NCBI GenBank assembly: GCA_902806565.1
Contig: CADCXA010000059.1
Coordinates: 186,001 to 250,000 of the forward strand
DNA: 64,000 nt
From: Hypoxylon rubiginosum
Lineage: Eukaryota; Ascomycota; Sordariomycetes; Xylariales; Hypoxylaceae
Direction: 5' to 3'
Shown here: piece after piece, positions 45,490-57,793 of the stretch
How the letters are laid out: each line of letters starts with the position of its first letter
Numbering within the stretch: position 1 is the first letter of the stretch
Notes under the pieces: generated by a model
Database searches by the model: none
The model's input: only the letters and a program-made list of their open reading frames with translations
Told to the model about the DNA's origin: nothing
Position numbers and translations under genes: made by a program

Positions 45490-47358
45490 CATATAAGTTG
45501 ATTCTAACAAAGACCACAGGGCCTCTGAGATGCTTAACGCGCTGCCTGAACAGGACAACACCAACAATGCGTTCGTCCATCCGTCTTCAAGCCTGGCCTT
45601 CCAGACAGACGCAGTCGAGCGGAACCTAGAGCGCAAGGAGTTTAACAAGTTCATTCAAGCAAAAGCTTTCTTCAATTGTCACGAGTTCCATCGTTGTGCT
45701 GGTGTTTTTCTGGCCGCCAATGTTGGGGAAATGGACATGCCCCTTTCCGCTGGAGCTAAACAGGACTACCACAGCTTATCCCTGTTTATTCGCCGCGGGA
45801 TCAGTCAAAAGTCCTTGTTCCTTGCCTTACATGCGCTCCTGATGGCAGGAGAGAAGCAGAAGACTGAAGAGCTTGGCCAGCCGCTCGGCCCGTCAGACCG
45901 TGGTGATGTAGTGAACAAAGAGATGATGCATATTAAGCAGGTTCTCAATACGTGGTTCAAGGGAATGGACGACGACCCCCATCCTAGAGCCGGGGATGGG
46001 TTCTTGGAGTACTTGTATTATGCTCCCATTCCTTGATTAATACGAATAGTGCTGACATTTACTACAGGTATGGCATGATTCTTTCTCGAGAACTTGTCAC
46101 AGACATTGCAAAGGCCTATCTGCTGAAGAGCGTTGCAATAAATCCCTGGAACTGGGGAGCGTGGTTAGAGCTGGGAAGCTTGATTGCCAACTTGCAAGAG
46201 GTATGACCCCTGTCCCATTTTCCGACTGCTTAGACTTCAAAGTCACTAATTGATATTCCCCTCAAGCTTCACGACCTTCGACCAAAGTTGGGTCAGCACA
46301 TCATGGTAGCTTTCTTCTACCTGTATTGTCGGGTTAAACTGAACGACATGACTACCTCCCTTGAGACAGACCTCACTCGACTTCAGACTGTCTTCCCTCA
46401 GAGTCAGTTCATTCAAGCTCAGCGAGCCCTTACGCTATACCGCAAGATGGGTAATTACCTCGCTCTGCTAGTTACAATAATTTACTCTAACAACCACATA
46501 GATTACGAGGCGGCTAACACGCTGTACAACGGAATGAATATATCCCACCCCAGAAGCCTAGACTTTGTGGACCAACATTCCAGCCTGCTCTTTTCGATGG
46601 GATCTCGGGACAGATCTGCTCTACTAGCACAGTACTGTACTGCAGTCGACAGCTTCCGCCCAGAGACGTGTCTAGCAGTTAGAAACTACTATTCGCTAAT
46701 CGGTCGCCATGAAGACGCCATCTCCTCCTTTCACAAGGCCCTAAATCTCGATCGAAACTACGGCAGCGCTTGGATTCTCCTAGGCCATGAGTACAACCAT
46801 ATGGAAAACACGGACTCGGCAGCCATATGTTACCACCGCGCGGTCCAGCTTGAACCACACGAGTTCAGAGGACTGTTCGGCCTCGGACAATGCTACGAGG
46901 CCCTCGACAAACCACACCTGGCCCTCCACTTCTACCGCCGGGCTGTGCGAGTGAACAATACCAACGTGAGCCTGTGGACAGCACTCGCAGATTGCTATAT
47001 CGAGGTGAACCGATTCGATAGCGCCATCAAGACGCTAGAGAGCGCCCTAGAGCACATCGCACCCTATACCAGCGGCACCGAGGGAAATGACAAGTTTACC
47101 TCCCACTTGCGCTACAAGCGCATTGAGGTGCTCAAGCAGCTCGCGCAACTATACCGATCCGACCGAAACCGACCCCTCGCGATAGAAACCATCCAGCGCT
47201 GCCTGGATGAGGGCTCTGAACATCTGCAGCGCGAAGACACCGAGAATGCAATGAGGACCAACTTGAGTGACTCGATCATACCACAAGCAGAGATTCTCCT
47301 GGAGAAGTGGATGACGACGACAGGGAATGAGCGCCGGTCGGCGAGAGTTTCAAACTAG
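45226..47358 (+). CDS. apc8: anaphase-promoting complex subunit 8 (Apc8/Cdc23), TPR protein
   Basis: Scaffold subunit of the APC/C ubiquitin ligase that drives metaphase-anaphase transition. Exons: 45226-45317, 45520-46014, 46068-46200, 46267-46450, 46502-47358; 586 aa. Introns are 202, 53, 66 and 51 nt. The first contains a long (CA)n microsatellite, and the last is in frame and splices GAT across the junction. The N-terminal domain has RALRECAIKSSERCLYQTSKWASEML, a Cdc23 hallmark split by intron 1, here shown as two adjoining parts. The C-terminal half is a run of TPRs: SAWILLGHEYNHMENTDSAA, EFRGLFGLGQCYEALDKPHL, VSLWTALADCYIEVNRFDSA. Donor 2 is GTATTA, slightly unusual. Length matches fungal Apc8. 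Confidence 0.93.
45411..45480. repeat. (CA)n microsatellite in Apc8 intron 1
   Basis: About 35 CA dinucleotides, with a few CG interruptions in the first third, preceded by CCAT repeats (45341-45372) and followed by (AT)n. It is wholly inside the first intron. Confidence 0.97.
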
Positions 47359-47512
47359 AAACTCTCATTCAATCTCTGGTTCTTTTCCTAGACATTCGCC
47401 TTTCAAATTCTCTTTCCAAAAGCCTTTCCAGTCCTCGCATAGATCAGCAGCTGAAAAAGCACCCAAAAGGTGCATAATGACGCTCCCGACTTGGGGGAGA
47501 ATGGGGCTCTAA

Positions 47513-47590
47513 CTTGCAACTGGCCCGGGTGTGGGAACGCTGTCCGAGGGTGTAGCCAGACAACGTTCCCACACCCAGGCCGGTTGCAGG
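47513..47590. repeat. 27-bp inverted repeat, 24-nt spacer
   Basis: Left arm 47513-47539 and right arm 47564-47590 are complementary at 24 of 27 positions; all three mismatches are transitions. Arm core GGGTGTGGGAACG. It may mark a foldback or small transposable element near the A+T block. Confidence 0.8.
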
Positions 47591-47677
47591 TCATAGAGGC
47601 AAGAAAGGCCACATCGGTTTGAGCTGTGGGGGGTTGATCCGGTGTTGATAGGTACCAAAGTAGCTGTGAATCAGCTC

Positions 47678-47729
47678 AATCAATTTCTCTTTATTTCATT
47701 AGTACTGCCATAATTTCACTGACCAATCA
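47678..47729. repeat. 52-bp dispersed repeat, copy 2
   Basis: Same orientation as 15267-15318; six transitions, no transversions or gaps. Confidence 0.8.
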
Positions 47730-47910
47730 TATATTTAAAATTGCCCTGCACTTTTTGACGTTTTCCTTTGCGGTTTTATCGTAACAAGGTTTATAAAAGT
47801 GTAAATAATATAAAAAAGTTATATAAAATAAGTTTTATTAAATTATATTAATTATTAATTTTTTTAAGTTATAATAAAATAGATTAATTAATTTTATAAA
47901 AAATTTATTA

Positions 47911-48110
47911 AATATACGTTAAAATATAATTAATTAATTAATATAAATATTAATATAATATAAAAAAGTATAATAAATTTAATTTTTAACTATGGCTTTC
48001 TTTTTTAAAAAATATACGTTAAAATGTAACTAGTTAATTAATATAAGTTTTATATATAACGTAAAAAAATATAATAAATTTAATTTTTAGTTATAGCTTT
48101 TATTTTAATA
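47911..48110. repeat. two tandem copies of a ~100-bp unit
   Basis: AATATACGTTAAAAT begins at 47911 and again at 48011; AATTTAATTTTTA followed by a GCTTT-type end closes both. ACTATGGCTTTC in copy 1 is GTTATAGCTTTT in copy 2, only transitions, although the middles also differ by small indels. Confidence 0.75.
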
Positions 48111-48395
48111 AATATAATATTATATAAATTTATAATATAGTTTTTTTTTTTTTTAATTAAAACTAAGTAAATTTTATAAAATTTATAATATTTTAAATTA
48201 TATTATTAGTTATTATTTTTATAATTATTTATTTATAATATTTAATTAATTTATATTATTAATAAAATTTATAAAAAAATATTTAAATTATTTAAAACTA
48301 TTTATTTAATTTTAACTAAATATATTTAAAAATTATTACGTTTATAAAACTTATAAAAAAATGGCTTAATTTTTTAATTATAATATAAATAAATT

Positions 48396-49110
48396 TAATT
48401 AAACTTAATTAAATATATTTAAAAAATATATAAGCTTATAAAAAAGTATTTTAATATATTTTAATTATTATTTTTAAATATATTTAATTAAGTTTAATTA
48501 AACGTATTTAAAAAATATATAAATATATAAAATAAAATTTTAATATATTTAAAATATTTTTAAATAAATTTAACTAAATTTAATTAAATATATTTATAAA
48601 ATAAATAATTAAATTTTTAGCTATTTAATTAACTTATAGTTTTTATATTATATTTATAAGTTTTATAAAAAAATATTAATTTTTTAATCGGCTTTAAATA
48701 TAATCAATTAAATTTAATTAAATATAATTAAAAAATAAGTAATTTTTATTTATTTAATTTTTAGTTATTTAATTAATTTATTACTTTTTTAATTATATTT
48801 ATAAACCTTATAAAAAAATATTAATTTTTTAATTAACCTTAAATATAATTAATTAAATTTAATTAATTATAATTAAAAAATAAGTAAGTAATTATTATTT
48901 TTATTATTTAATTAACTTAAATTTTTTTTTACCGTGTTTATAAGGTTTATAAAAAAGCATTTAAATTTTAATTTTAATTTAAATATATTTAATTAAACTT
49001 AATTAAATACGTTTAAAAAATAAGTAGTTTATAATTATTAAAGCTTTTAAAAATAATAAATATACTTAGTAAAACTTAATTAATTATATTTAAAAAATAA
49101 ACAACTTATA
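48396..49110. repeat. degenerate repeat array in the A+T block
   Basis: A motif close to TAATTAAACTTAATTAAATA followed by TATTTAAAAAATA recurs at about 48396, 48485, 48571, 48705, 48850, 48990 and 49068. Spacings are 78-90 or 134-145 bp. Individual copies are diverged. Confidence 0.6.
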
Positions 49111-52100
49111 ACCAGTTAAACTTTTAAAAATAAAATATATTAATTTAAAAATAAATCGCTTATATTAATTTAAACTTTTAATTATAAATATCTTTTAAAC
49201 ATTTTATATTATATTAATAATAAAACATTAACTTATATTTATATTTACATATAATAAAAAATTAAATTTATTTTTTTATTTTTATATATATTTTTTTTTT
49301 CTTTTATTTTTTTATTTTTTTATTTTTATTATACTTAGGTCTCTTTTTTTATTCTTACTTAACCATAGCTTAATTTTTAATATTTATAACAAGTATTTAT
49401 TTAACTTATTAAATTATATAATAAAATAAGTATTTTTTAATATTAAAACTTAATTATAAAAATTTTTTAAATTTAAAATATATAAATATTCCTTTTTATT
49501 TTTAATATTATAACTATTTTTTATTTTAACGGTTAATATATTATTATTATAACTCTTTTATTTATCGTAATTTACTTTTTTAAAAGTATATATATATTTA
49601 TTAAATTTATTTAAAAATTAAATCTATTAAATAGTTTTATATTTTAAACTAATAAAAAATAATTATTTACTAGTAATATTAAACTAAAAATAATAATAAT
49701 AATAATAATAAAACTAATTTTAAATAAATAAAATTAATTTATTAGTTTATATTTTTTAAAGCTATAAAATTATTTTTTTATTATTTGGTCCTAGATTTTT
49801 TCCCGCCTTTTTTATATAAATTTTTTATAAAAATTACTTTTAATTATTACCTTTTAAATTAAAGTTTTAATAATTATTTATTAAATAATATAAATAGTTA
49901 CTTTATAAAATTATAATATTTTAAAGTTTTTACTAATAATAAATATTTTTAATTATATATATAAACTTTTTATAATATTAATAATTTTTTTAGTGGATTT
50001 TTTAACGCTTTTTTTATAAAAAACCGTTTTACATTATAATTTTTTTTTTTTTTTTTAGTTAATAAAAACTTATTGTTATAAAAACGAAACTTATTTTTTA
50101 ATTTTTTTTAAAACTTTAATAAGCTATATTAAAAACGGTTTTATTAAAAAAATAATCCTTATAAATTAATATTATTTTTAGTTATATTTATAAATAAAAA
50201 AACTTTTGTTTTTATAGGTTTATTAAATGGTTTACCTTTTTTATTTATAATTTTTAAAAAAAATAACTTTTTACCGTTATTAATATTAATTAATTTAATT
50301 ATAATAAATAATAACTTAAGTTTTTTATTAAAACTTATATTAACATTTATTTTATTAAGGTTTAATAAAGTGTCTAGCTTTTTTTTAAAACCTAAAAATA
50401 TTAAATATAAAACTAAATAAAAACTAATAATATTAAACACGTTAAAATAAAAGTTAAAATAAAATATATTTATATTTAATTTTAACTATTATATTTTAAT
50501 AATATTTAATTACTTTTAATAAAATTTAAAAGAAACTAATAATATATTAATATATAATTTAAATATTTAAATAGTTTTAATATATATTTATTTCTTTAAA
50601 ACTTTTTATTTTATTTATTTTTTATATAATAAAACATGTTATAATAAAACGTGTTAAACGCGTTTTAAAAATATTAATTTAAAAAAAAATAAGTTTTATA
50701 TATACTTTTTTTCGTTTATAAGTTTTTTTATTTTTTATTTAAACCTTTTATTTATATCTTTTAATTTTAATTAATATTAAATATTTCTTTTAATTATTAT
50801 TATTTTATTTACTTTTAATATATAAATATCGTTATATTTTAATATATAACTAAGTTTTTTTAAAGTTTATTATTATTTAAAATTAATTTATTATAATTAT
50901 ATATTATTTATTTCCTTTTTATTTTTATATAATAAACGTATATAAATTTATTAGAATTTATATTAAATATAAAAAAATTTATATATTATTTAAAATAACT
51001 TTTAATTTTTATATAAAAGATTTTTATTATATTTATTATTTATATTATATTTTAAAATAATATTAATTATTAAATAAAATTAATTTAAATATATTTTATT
51101 AGTTTAAATGTTTTTAAAAGTTTAAAACTAAAAAAAATAAAATAATTAAATAATAATAATTTAAACTTTAAAATCTTTTATAATTATTTTAGATTTTAAA
51201 TTAATAACTTTTAAAATAAAATTATTTATCGTATCCCTTATATTTTTATTATAAAAAGTAATTAAATTTTATTAAATATTATAAAATTTAATTATATAAT
51301 AATAAACCTTTATAAATAAATATTTATAACGTTAATATTATAAATAAATAATATAATTTTTATAATATGTTTTATTAATTTAACAAATACTTTAAAAAAA
51401 AAATAAAAAAAAATAAGATTTTTATATTTTATTATAAAAATAAAAATATATAACTAGTAGAAATTTATAAACTTTTTAAGTTTTTATAGTTATTATTAAT
51501 TAACTTTAATTTAAAAGCTTAAAAGTTTTAAAAAAATATCTAACGGTTTAATTTTGCTTTTTTTTTTATATTTATTTTATATAAATTTATTAATTATAAT
51601 ATTAATAACTTAAATCCTAGTTATTTTTAAATTTAAAAAACTTTATATTATATAACTAGCTTTTTAAAAACAATGTAAAATAAATAATTTAAATATATTT
51701 CATTATATTTTTATAACTTATAGTTAATTATTTAATATTAATCCGTTATTAATAATAATAACTTAAATTTAAATATTTTAATATAACTTTTTAAAAAAAT
51801 TTATATAAATAATCTATATATTAAAAAATATATTATAACTTAAAAATAAATATAAAAAACTATAAATAATTTAAAAAATTTAAATATAAATAATTTTATA
51901 ATTTAGTTTATATTAAAATTTAATTTAAATATAATTTTTAAAAAGAATGTAAATTAGTAATATAAAAACCTTTTAAAAATTAAAAATATTATTAATATTA
52001 TTTTAAACGTTATAAAAAAAAACCAATAATAAAAAAAAATTATTTTAATTAAATAAGTTATTATAAAAAAAATATTATTCTTTTATATATATATTTTTAT

Positions 52101-55100
52101 AAATTATTTAATATATATATCACTTATTTATATATTAATATAACTATATAAAAAAACTGGTTATAATTTAAATATATAACTTTATAATAAAAGTTATAAA
52201 AAAAAAAACTTATTTTTATAATAATATTTTTAATATTATTTATATAATTATAAATAAAAAATATTAATTTTATTTATATTTAATTAACTTTTTTAGTAAT
52301 ATTTAATTAATATTTAAGTTATTATAAAATAAATTATTTTAAAATAATTAAAATATAAATAAAATAATTTATAAAAAGTTTTTTAAAATAATTTTTATAA
52401 TATTATTTTAACCGAAGATATTAATTTAATTAATATTAATTATAATATATATTTATTATTTTTATTTACTAGTAATAAAAGATTTATATTTTATTATTAT
52501 TAAAATTTAATAGTTATTATTTATTATTTAAATTAATCGATTTTTTTTATTATTTTTACCGTTAATTTAAATTAATTAAAAATAAAAAATAAGCTTTTTT
52601 TAAATTAAACTATAAATAATTAACTTAATATTAATATTTATATTTTTAATTAAAAATAAAAAATATTTTTAAATAATATTATAAAGAAAGATTATTTTAA
52701 TAAATACCGTAATATAGTTTAAATAATTAAATATTAAAAAAAAAACTTATTTTATATATATTACTTAATTTTCTTATTATTATTAAACTATAATTAATTT
52801 ATAGAATTTATAAATATTAATTATATTATATAAGTTAAAATTTTAAAAATTAATATTAATTTAAACGGCGTTTTATAGTAAATAATATTATTTAATATAA
52901 TATATAAACTTTATAGCGCGGCGAATTTAAAGTTATTTTATATAATTAAAAATCACTATTTTAAGAATTTTTTAAAACTGTTTTATTTTAAAATTATAAT
53001 TAAGTTAAATAAATATTTAACATATAAATAAAAACTATATATTAAGATTTTAAGTTATTTAAAATTAATAAAATAAAATAATAATTAAATAATATTATAT
53101 AACCTTTTTTTTAGTTAAAAATATTAAACGTATATTAATATTAAAATTTATATTATTATAAAAACAATTAAATATATCTATAAATATATTTATAAAAATA
53201 ATAATTAAATTATAACTTATTTACATTAAAAAAAAACGTTGTTATAATAAAATTAAAATTAAAATTAATTTTACGATAAAATTAATAAATATTTATATAA
53301 CTGTTTTATTAAACCATATAAATTAATATATCGCTTTTTAAAATTTCTAGTTTATAATATATATTTATTTATTTAACCCTTAATTATTTATTTAAAAAAG
53401 AAAAATAAAATAAAATATTATATTAAAAATAACTTTAAGTTAATAATAAAAATTTTAAAGTAAAACTATATAACTTTTATAATATAATTTAAATATAATA
53501 AAATTTATAAAAATAATTAAAATATTTTATATTAGGATTTTTTATATTTATTTTAATAATATATAAAAAAAAAATAAATAAAATATAAATAAAAAATAAT
53601 AAGAAAGCTTAGTTAAATATATTTTATTTATTTAAAAGCTGGTAAAAGATTTTATTTATAAATATTTCTTATTTTAATTTTTAAAACTAAAAGTTAATTT
53701 AATTTAATAAAATATAATAATATTTAATACTTAATATTCTAAGATATTTATTAAACTTAAAACTTTTTAAAAAATAATAACTATTAAAAGAATTTCTTTA
53801 AAAAAACGTAGGTATTTTTAATTAATAATTAATTAAAAGTTGTTTTTATATACACTTTATAAAAAAGTAACATTTAAAATCTAATTTATATTTAAAATAA
53901 GTTTTAAAAGTTTATATATAATAATTTAATATAAGTATTTAATAAAATATAAAATTTATTTAGCTTAATTAAAATTACTTATTTAAATTATAGTTTATAT
54001 TTAATTAAAATAATTATTATAAACTTAAAAAACTAAAGTAAAATAAGCCTTTTTTCATTTTAATTTAATTAAAAAAAAGTTTATATTAATTACTTATTTA
54101 AAAAAAAATTAAATTATAATTATAATATTAAAGTAAATTTATATAACAAAGCGTTTTTAATATTAAATAATAATTAATATATTATATATAATATTATTAT
54201 AATAACTATTAAATAAATTTTTTCTTTTATATATTTTTATTTATAAAACCTAGTTAAAACTAAAAAAACCTTTTTATATTTAACGCTTTATTATTATTAT
54301 TAATTAAAAAAGAAAGTTATATTATATATAACTTTATTTAATATTATAATATTTTTATTACCTAATAAAAAAACCGCTTATTTATAGTTTAAAATTTTTA
54401 TTACTTTAAATAATAATTTAATATATAATATTTAAAAAGAATTAATAAAAATAAATCTTTTTTAATAAATATTATTAATTATTTAAAATAAAATCACTAT
54501 ATAATATAAACACGTATTTAAAATAATTTATAAAATATTATATAATATATAAAAAAATTAATTTTTATTTAATAAAGTACCTACTTTATTTAAAAAAAAT
54601 TTTATATAAATCCTACTTATAATTAAAAAAAAATTAAAACTGTAAATTATTAACATTTATTTATAAAATTTATTTTTATAATTTAAGCTTTAAAAACTAT
54701 ATTTAATAAAAAATATAAAAGTTTAACAAAATAACGTAAAAAATATAAAGTTTTTATAATAATTTTAAATAATTTTTTATAGTTTTAAAGTTAATAAATT
54801 AATATTATTATTTAATATAATAAAAATGTTTAATAATATTAAAAATTTTTATAATTATATTTATTTAAAAAAAGTTTTAAATAATATATTATATAATTTA
54901 AACGTTTTTACTTTTAAGTTTATTTTATTTATATATAACATATTTATATAAAAAATTAATAATAATTTATTATTTAATATCTTTAAGAAAAAATAAAAAT
55001 ATTTTTTAATAAATAAATTTATTAAAATAAATAATTAATAAGCTAAAAAAACACTAATTAAAATAATTTAAACTTTATAATTAAAAGAAATATTACCGGT

Positions 55101-57728
55101 TAAATTAAAATTAAAAGTTAATTTTTTTATTATAATATTATATAATTTAAATTTTAATTAAAACTTTTATAATAACACTTAAATAATTATAACTTAGCTT
55201 AATAAATATAATATAAAAGTTAAGATTTTTAACAAGTTATTTAATAAAATAAAATATATTTTATTAAAAGTTAAATTAATTTAAAATAATAAAAACTAAT
55301 TATTTATATAATTTAAATAGTAATTTTTAATATTAATTTATTTTATTATAATTATAAATAAATTATAAAAATAATCTTTTAATATAATTAATATTAACTA
55401 AAAGATTTTTATATTTATATATAAATAGTTTTATATAATTATATTAAAAATTAAATTCGTTTAAAAGTTAAAAATTTTAAAAACATTAAAAATAAAATTT
55501 AATAAATTATTAAATATTATATATTTTAAAATCTTATAAAAATTAACAAATAATTAAAGGAAAATACTATAAATAATATTATATTTAATATATATATAAA
55601 ACGTTTTTAATTAATTACTTAACTTATTTTTACTTTTTAAAATAAAAAGTCTTATTATATCTTAACTGTTTTATTTTTTTTATTATATTAAGTAATTAAA
55701 ATAATAAACTATAAATCGCTTTAATTATTTTAAATAAATAAATGTTAATTAACCTTTATTTTATTATAGGTTTTATATTTTTTTTAATTATTAATAACAG
55801 AAAATTACATTAAAAAAAAGTTAAAATTAATATAAAAATATTAACCGGTACGTTGTTTATTTTAACGTGTTTATTAATAGTTATTAAAAAAATTAATTAT
55901 TATTATCTAAGTTTATTAATACTTATATACTATATATTAAATTAATAAAAATATTTACTTTTAATATTATTATAATAATAACTAGTATATATATTATTAA
56001 AATAATTAAATAAAATAATATAATATTAAAATTTATTATTATTCGTTTTATAGTTAATATAATTTTATTTTAAAAATAAAATAATATTATATATTTATAT
56101 ATAAATAATTAATAATAATTAAAACCTTTAAATTAATTAAAAAAAATTAATATAAATTTATTTTTATAGTTAATAATTAACATTTTATTTAACTTAATTT
56201 TTTTATAATAATAAATTTAGTTTTTATATTATATATTTAATAAAAAGGTTTATTTAATAATAAACTATTAAATTATTAATAAAATATTTACTTAAAAAAA
56301 TAACAAGGTTTAATATATATATAAATTATTAAATATTAAAATTATAATATTACTTATTTTTATTCTTTTAATTTTAATTAAAACCTATTATATATACTTA
56401 ACTAAATCTTTATTATTTTTTAATATAAAATAATTATTATTTTTATTAATATAATAAAAAATTTTAAGCGTATAAAATAAAACCGGAAGATAATTTAACT
56501 TATTTTAATTTAAAATTAATATTTGTTTTTAATTAAGTTTAAAAAAATTAAAATAGTTTATATTATAAAATAATAAGTTTAATAAATAAAAGCTAGTATA
56601 TTAATTATCGTTATTTTAATTTATAAGGTTATAAAACCGCTTTTTTAATTTAGTAATAACGGTTATTATAAATATTATTTTTATAATATAAAAAAGTTAA
56701 AACGAAATTAAAAGGTTTTTTAAAATCGGTAAGGTTTTTTAAAAAATGTTTTTTATAAGCTAAAAAAAAATCTTATAAATTATATAAATTTAAATAATAT
56801 TAATTAAAAATAATTATAAAAATTTATAAAATCTAAAAGTTTAAATTAAATAATTATTTAAATTAAATAAATAAAAAAAATATTAAATAATTTAAAATTA
56901 ATATTATATAAATTACGTTTTAATAATAGTTTAAAAAAATATATAATAATTAAATACATATTATATATTAAAAATAAACCGGTTTAAAATATATATAAAG
57001 TGGTGAAAAAAATAAAAATTTTAAATAAATTATAGTTATAAAACTAGCCGGCGTTAATTTAAATAAGCAAAAATTATTTAATTAAGCGTTTTTAGTTTTA
57101 TATTATAAAATTATAATATAAAAAAAGATTTTATATTTTAAAAATATAAAAAAATATTAATTTAAAATTCTTATTAAGTAATATATAAAATAATAAATTA
57201 ATTTATTAAATTATTTTTCTTTTATTTATATATATATATTTTATAAAATATTATTCTTATAAAAACATTTATTTAAAAAATATTATAAATTATATATATA
57301 AAAAAATAATATATAAAAAAAAATTTAACCTTTTTAATTATAATATATTAAAGGAAATTTAATTTTTTATAAATAAAACATTAAAAAAAATTAAATCTTT
57401 TAATAAATATAATTATTATAAACACGTTTAAAAATAACTTTATAATTAACCTTAAAATTAATATTAATAAGGGATTTAATATTAATAAAAACTATATAAA
57501 AAATAATTAAAATAAAATAATTTTTATAATAATTTAAATTTTAATTATTATTATTTATTAAGTTAAATATAAATATAAATAACTTTAAAATAAAATTAAA
57601 ATTAATAAACAAATAAAATAATATAAGCTTAATTTTAATATTTAAATATAAAAAATTAAATTTAACTTTTTTTTTTCAGCTAAACTAAAAGTCGCTATTT
57701 AAGTTACTAAAAAAAAAAAAGTTAAAAC

Positions 57729-57775
<47 letters not shown>

Positions 57776-57793
57776 TTATTATTATTATTATTA
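57729..57793. repeat. (ATT)n microsatellite
   Basis: About 21 TTA units with one TTTTTA interruption, inside the A+T block. Confidence 0.95.

Larger units (their letters stand above)
47359..47789. other. edge region between Apc8 and the A+T block
   Basis: It holds a 27-bp inverted repeat (47513-47590) and the second copy of the 52-bp repeat (47678-47729). Composition drops abruptly after about 47790. Confidence 0.6.

Noticed and set aside
45286..45654. Open frames with long Cys-Val repeats on the minus strand of the CA array
   Set aside because: They are translations of the microsatellite and the antisense of apc8 exon 2.
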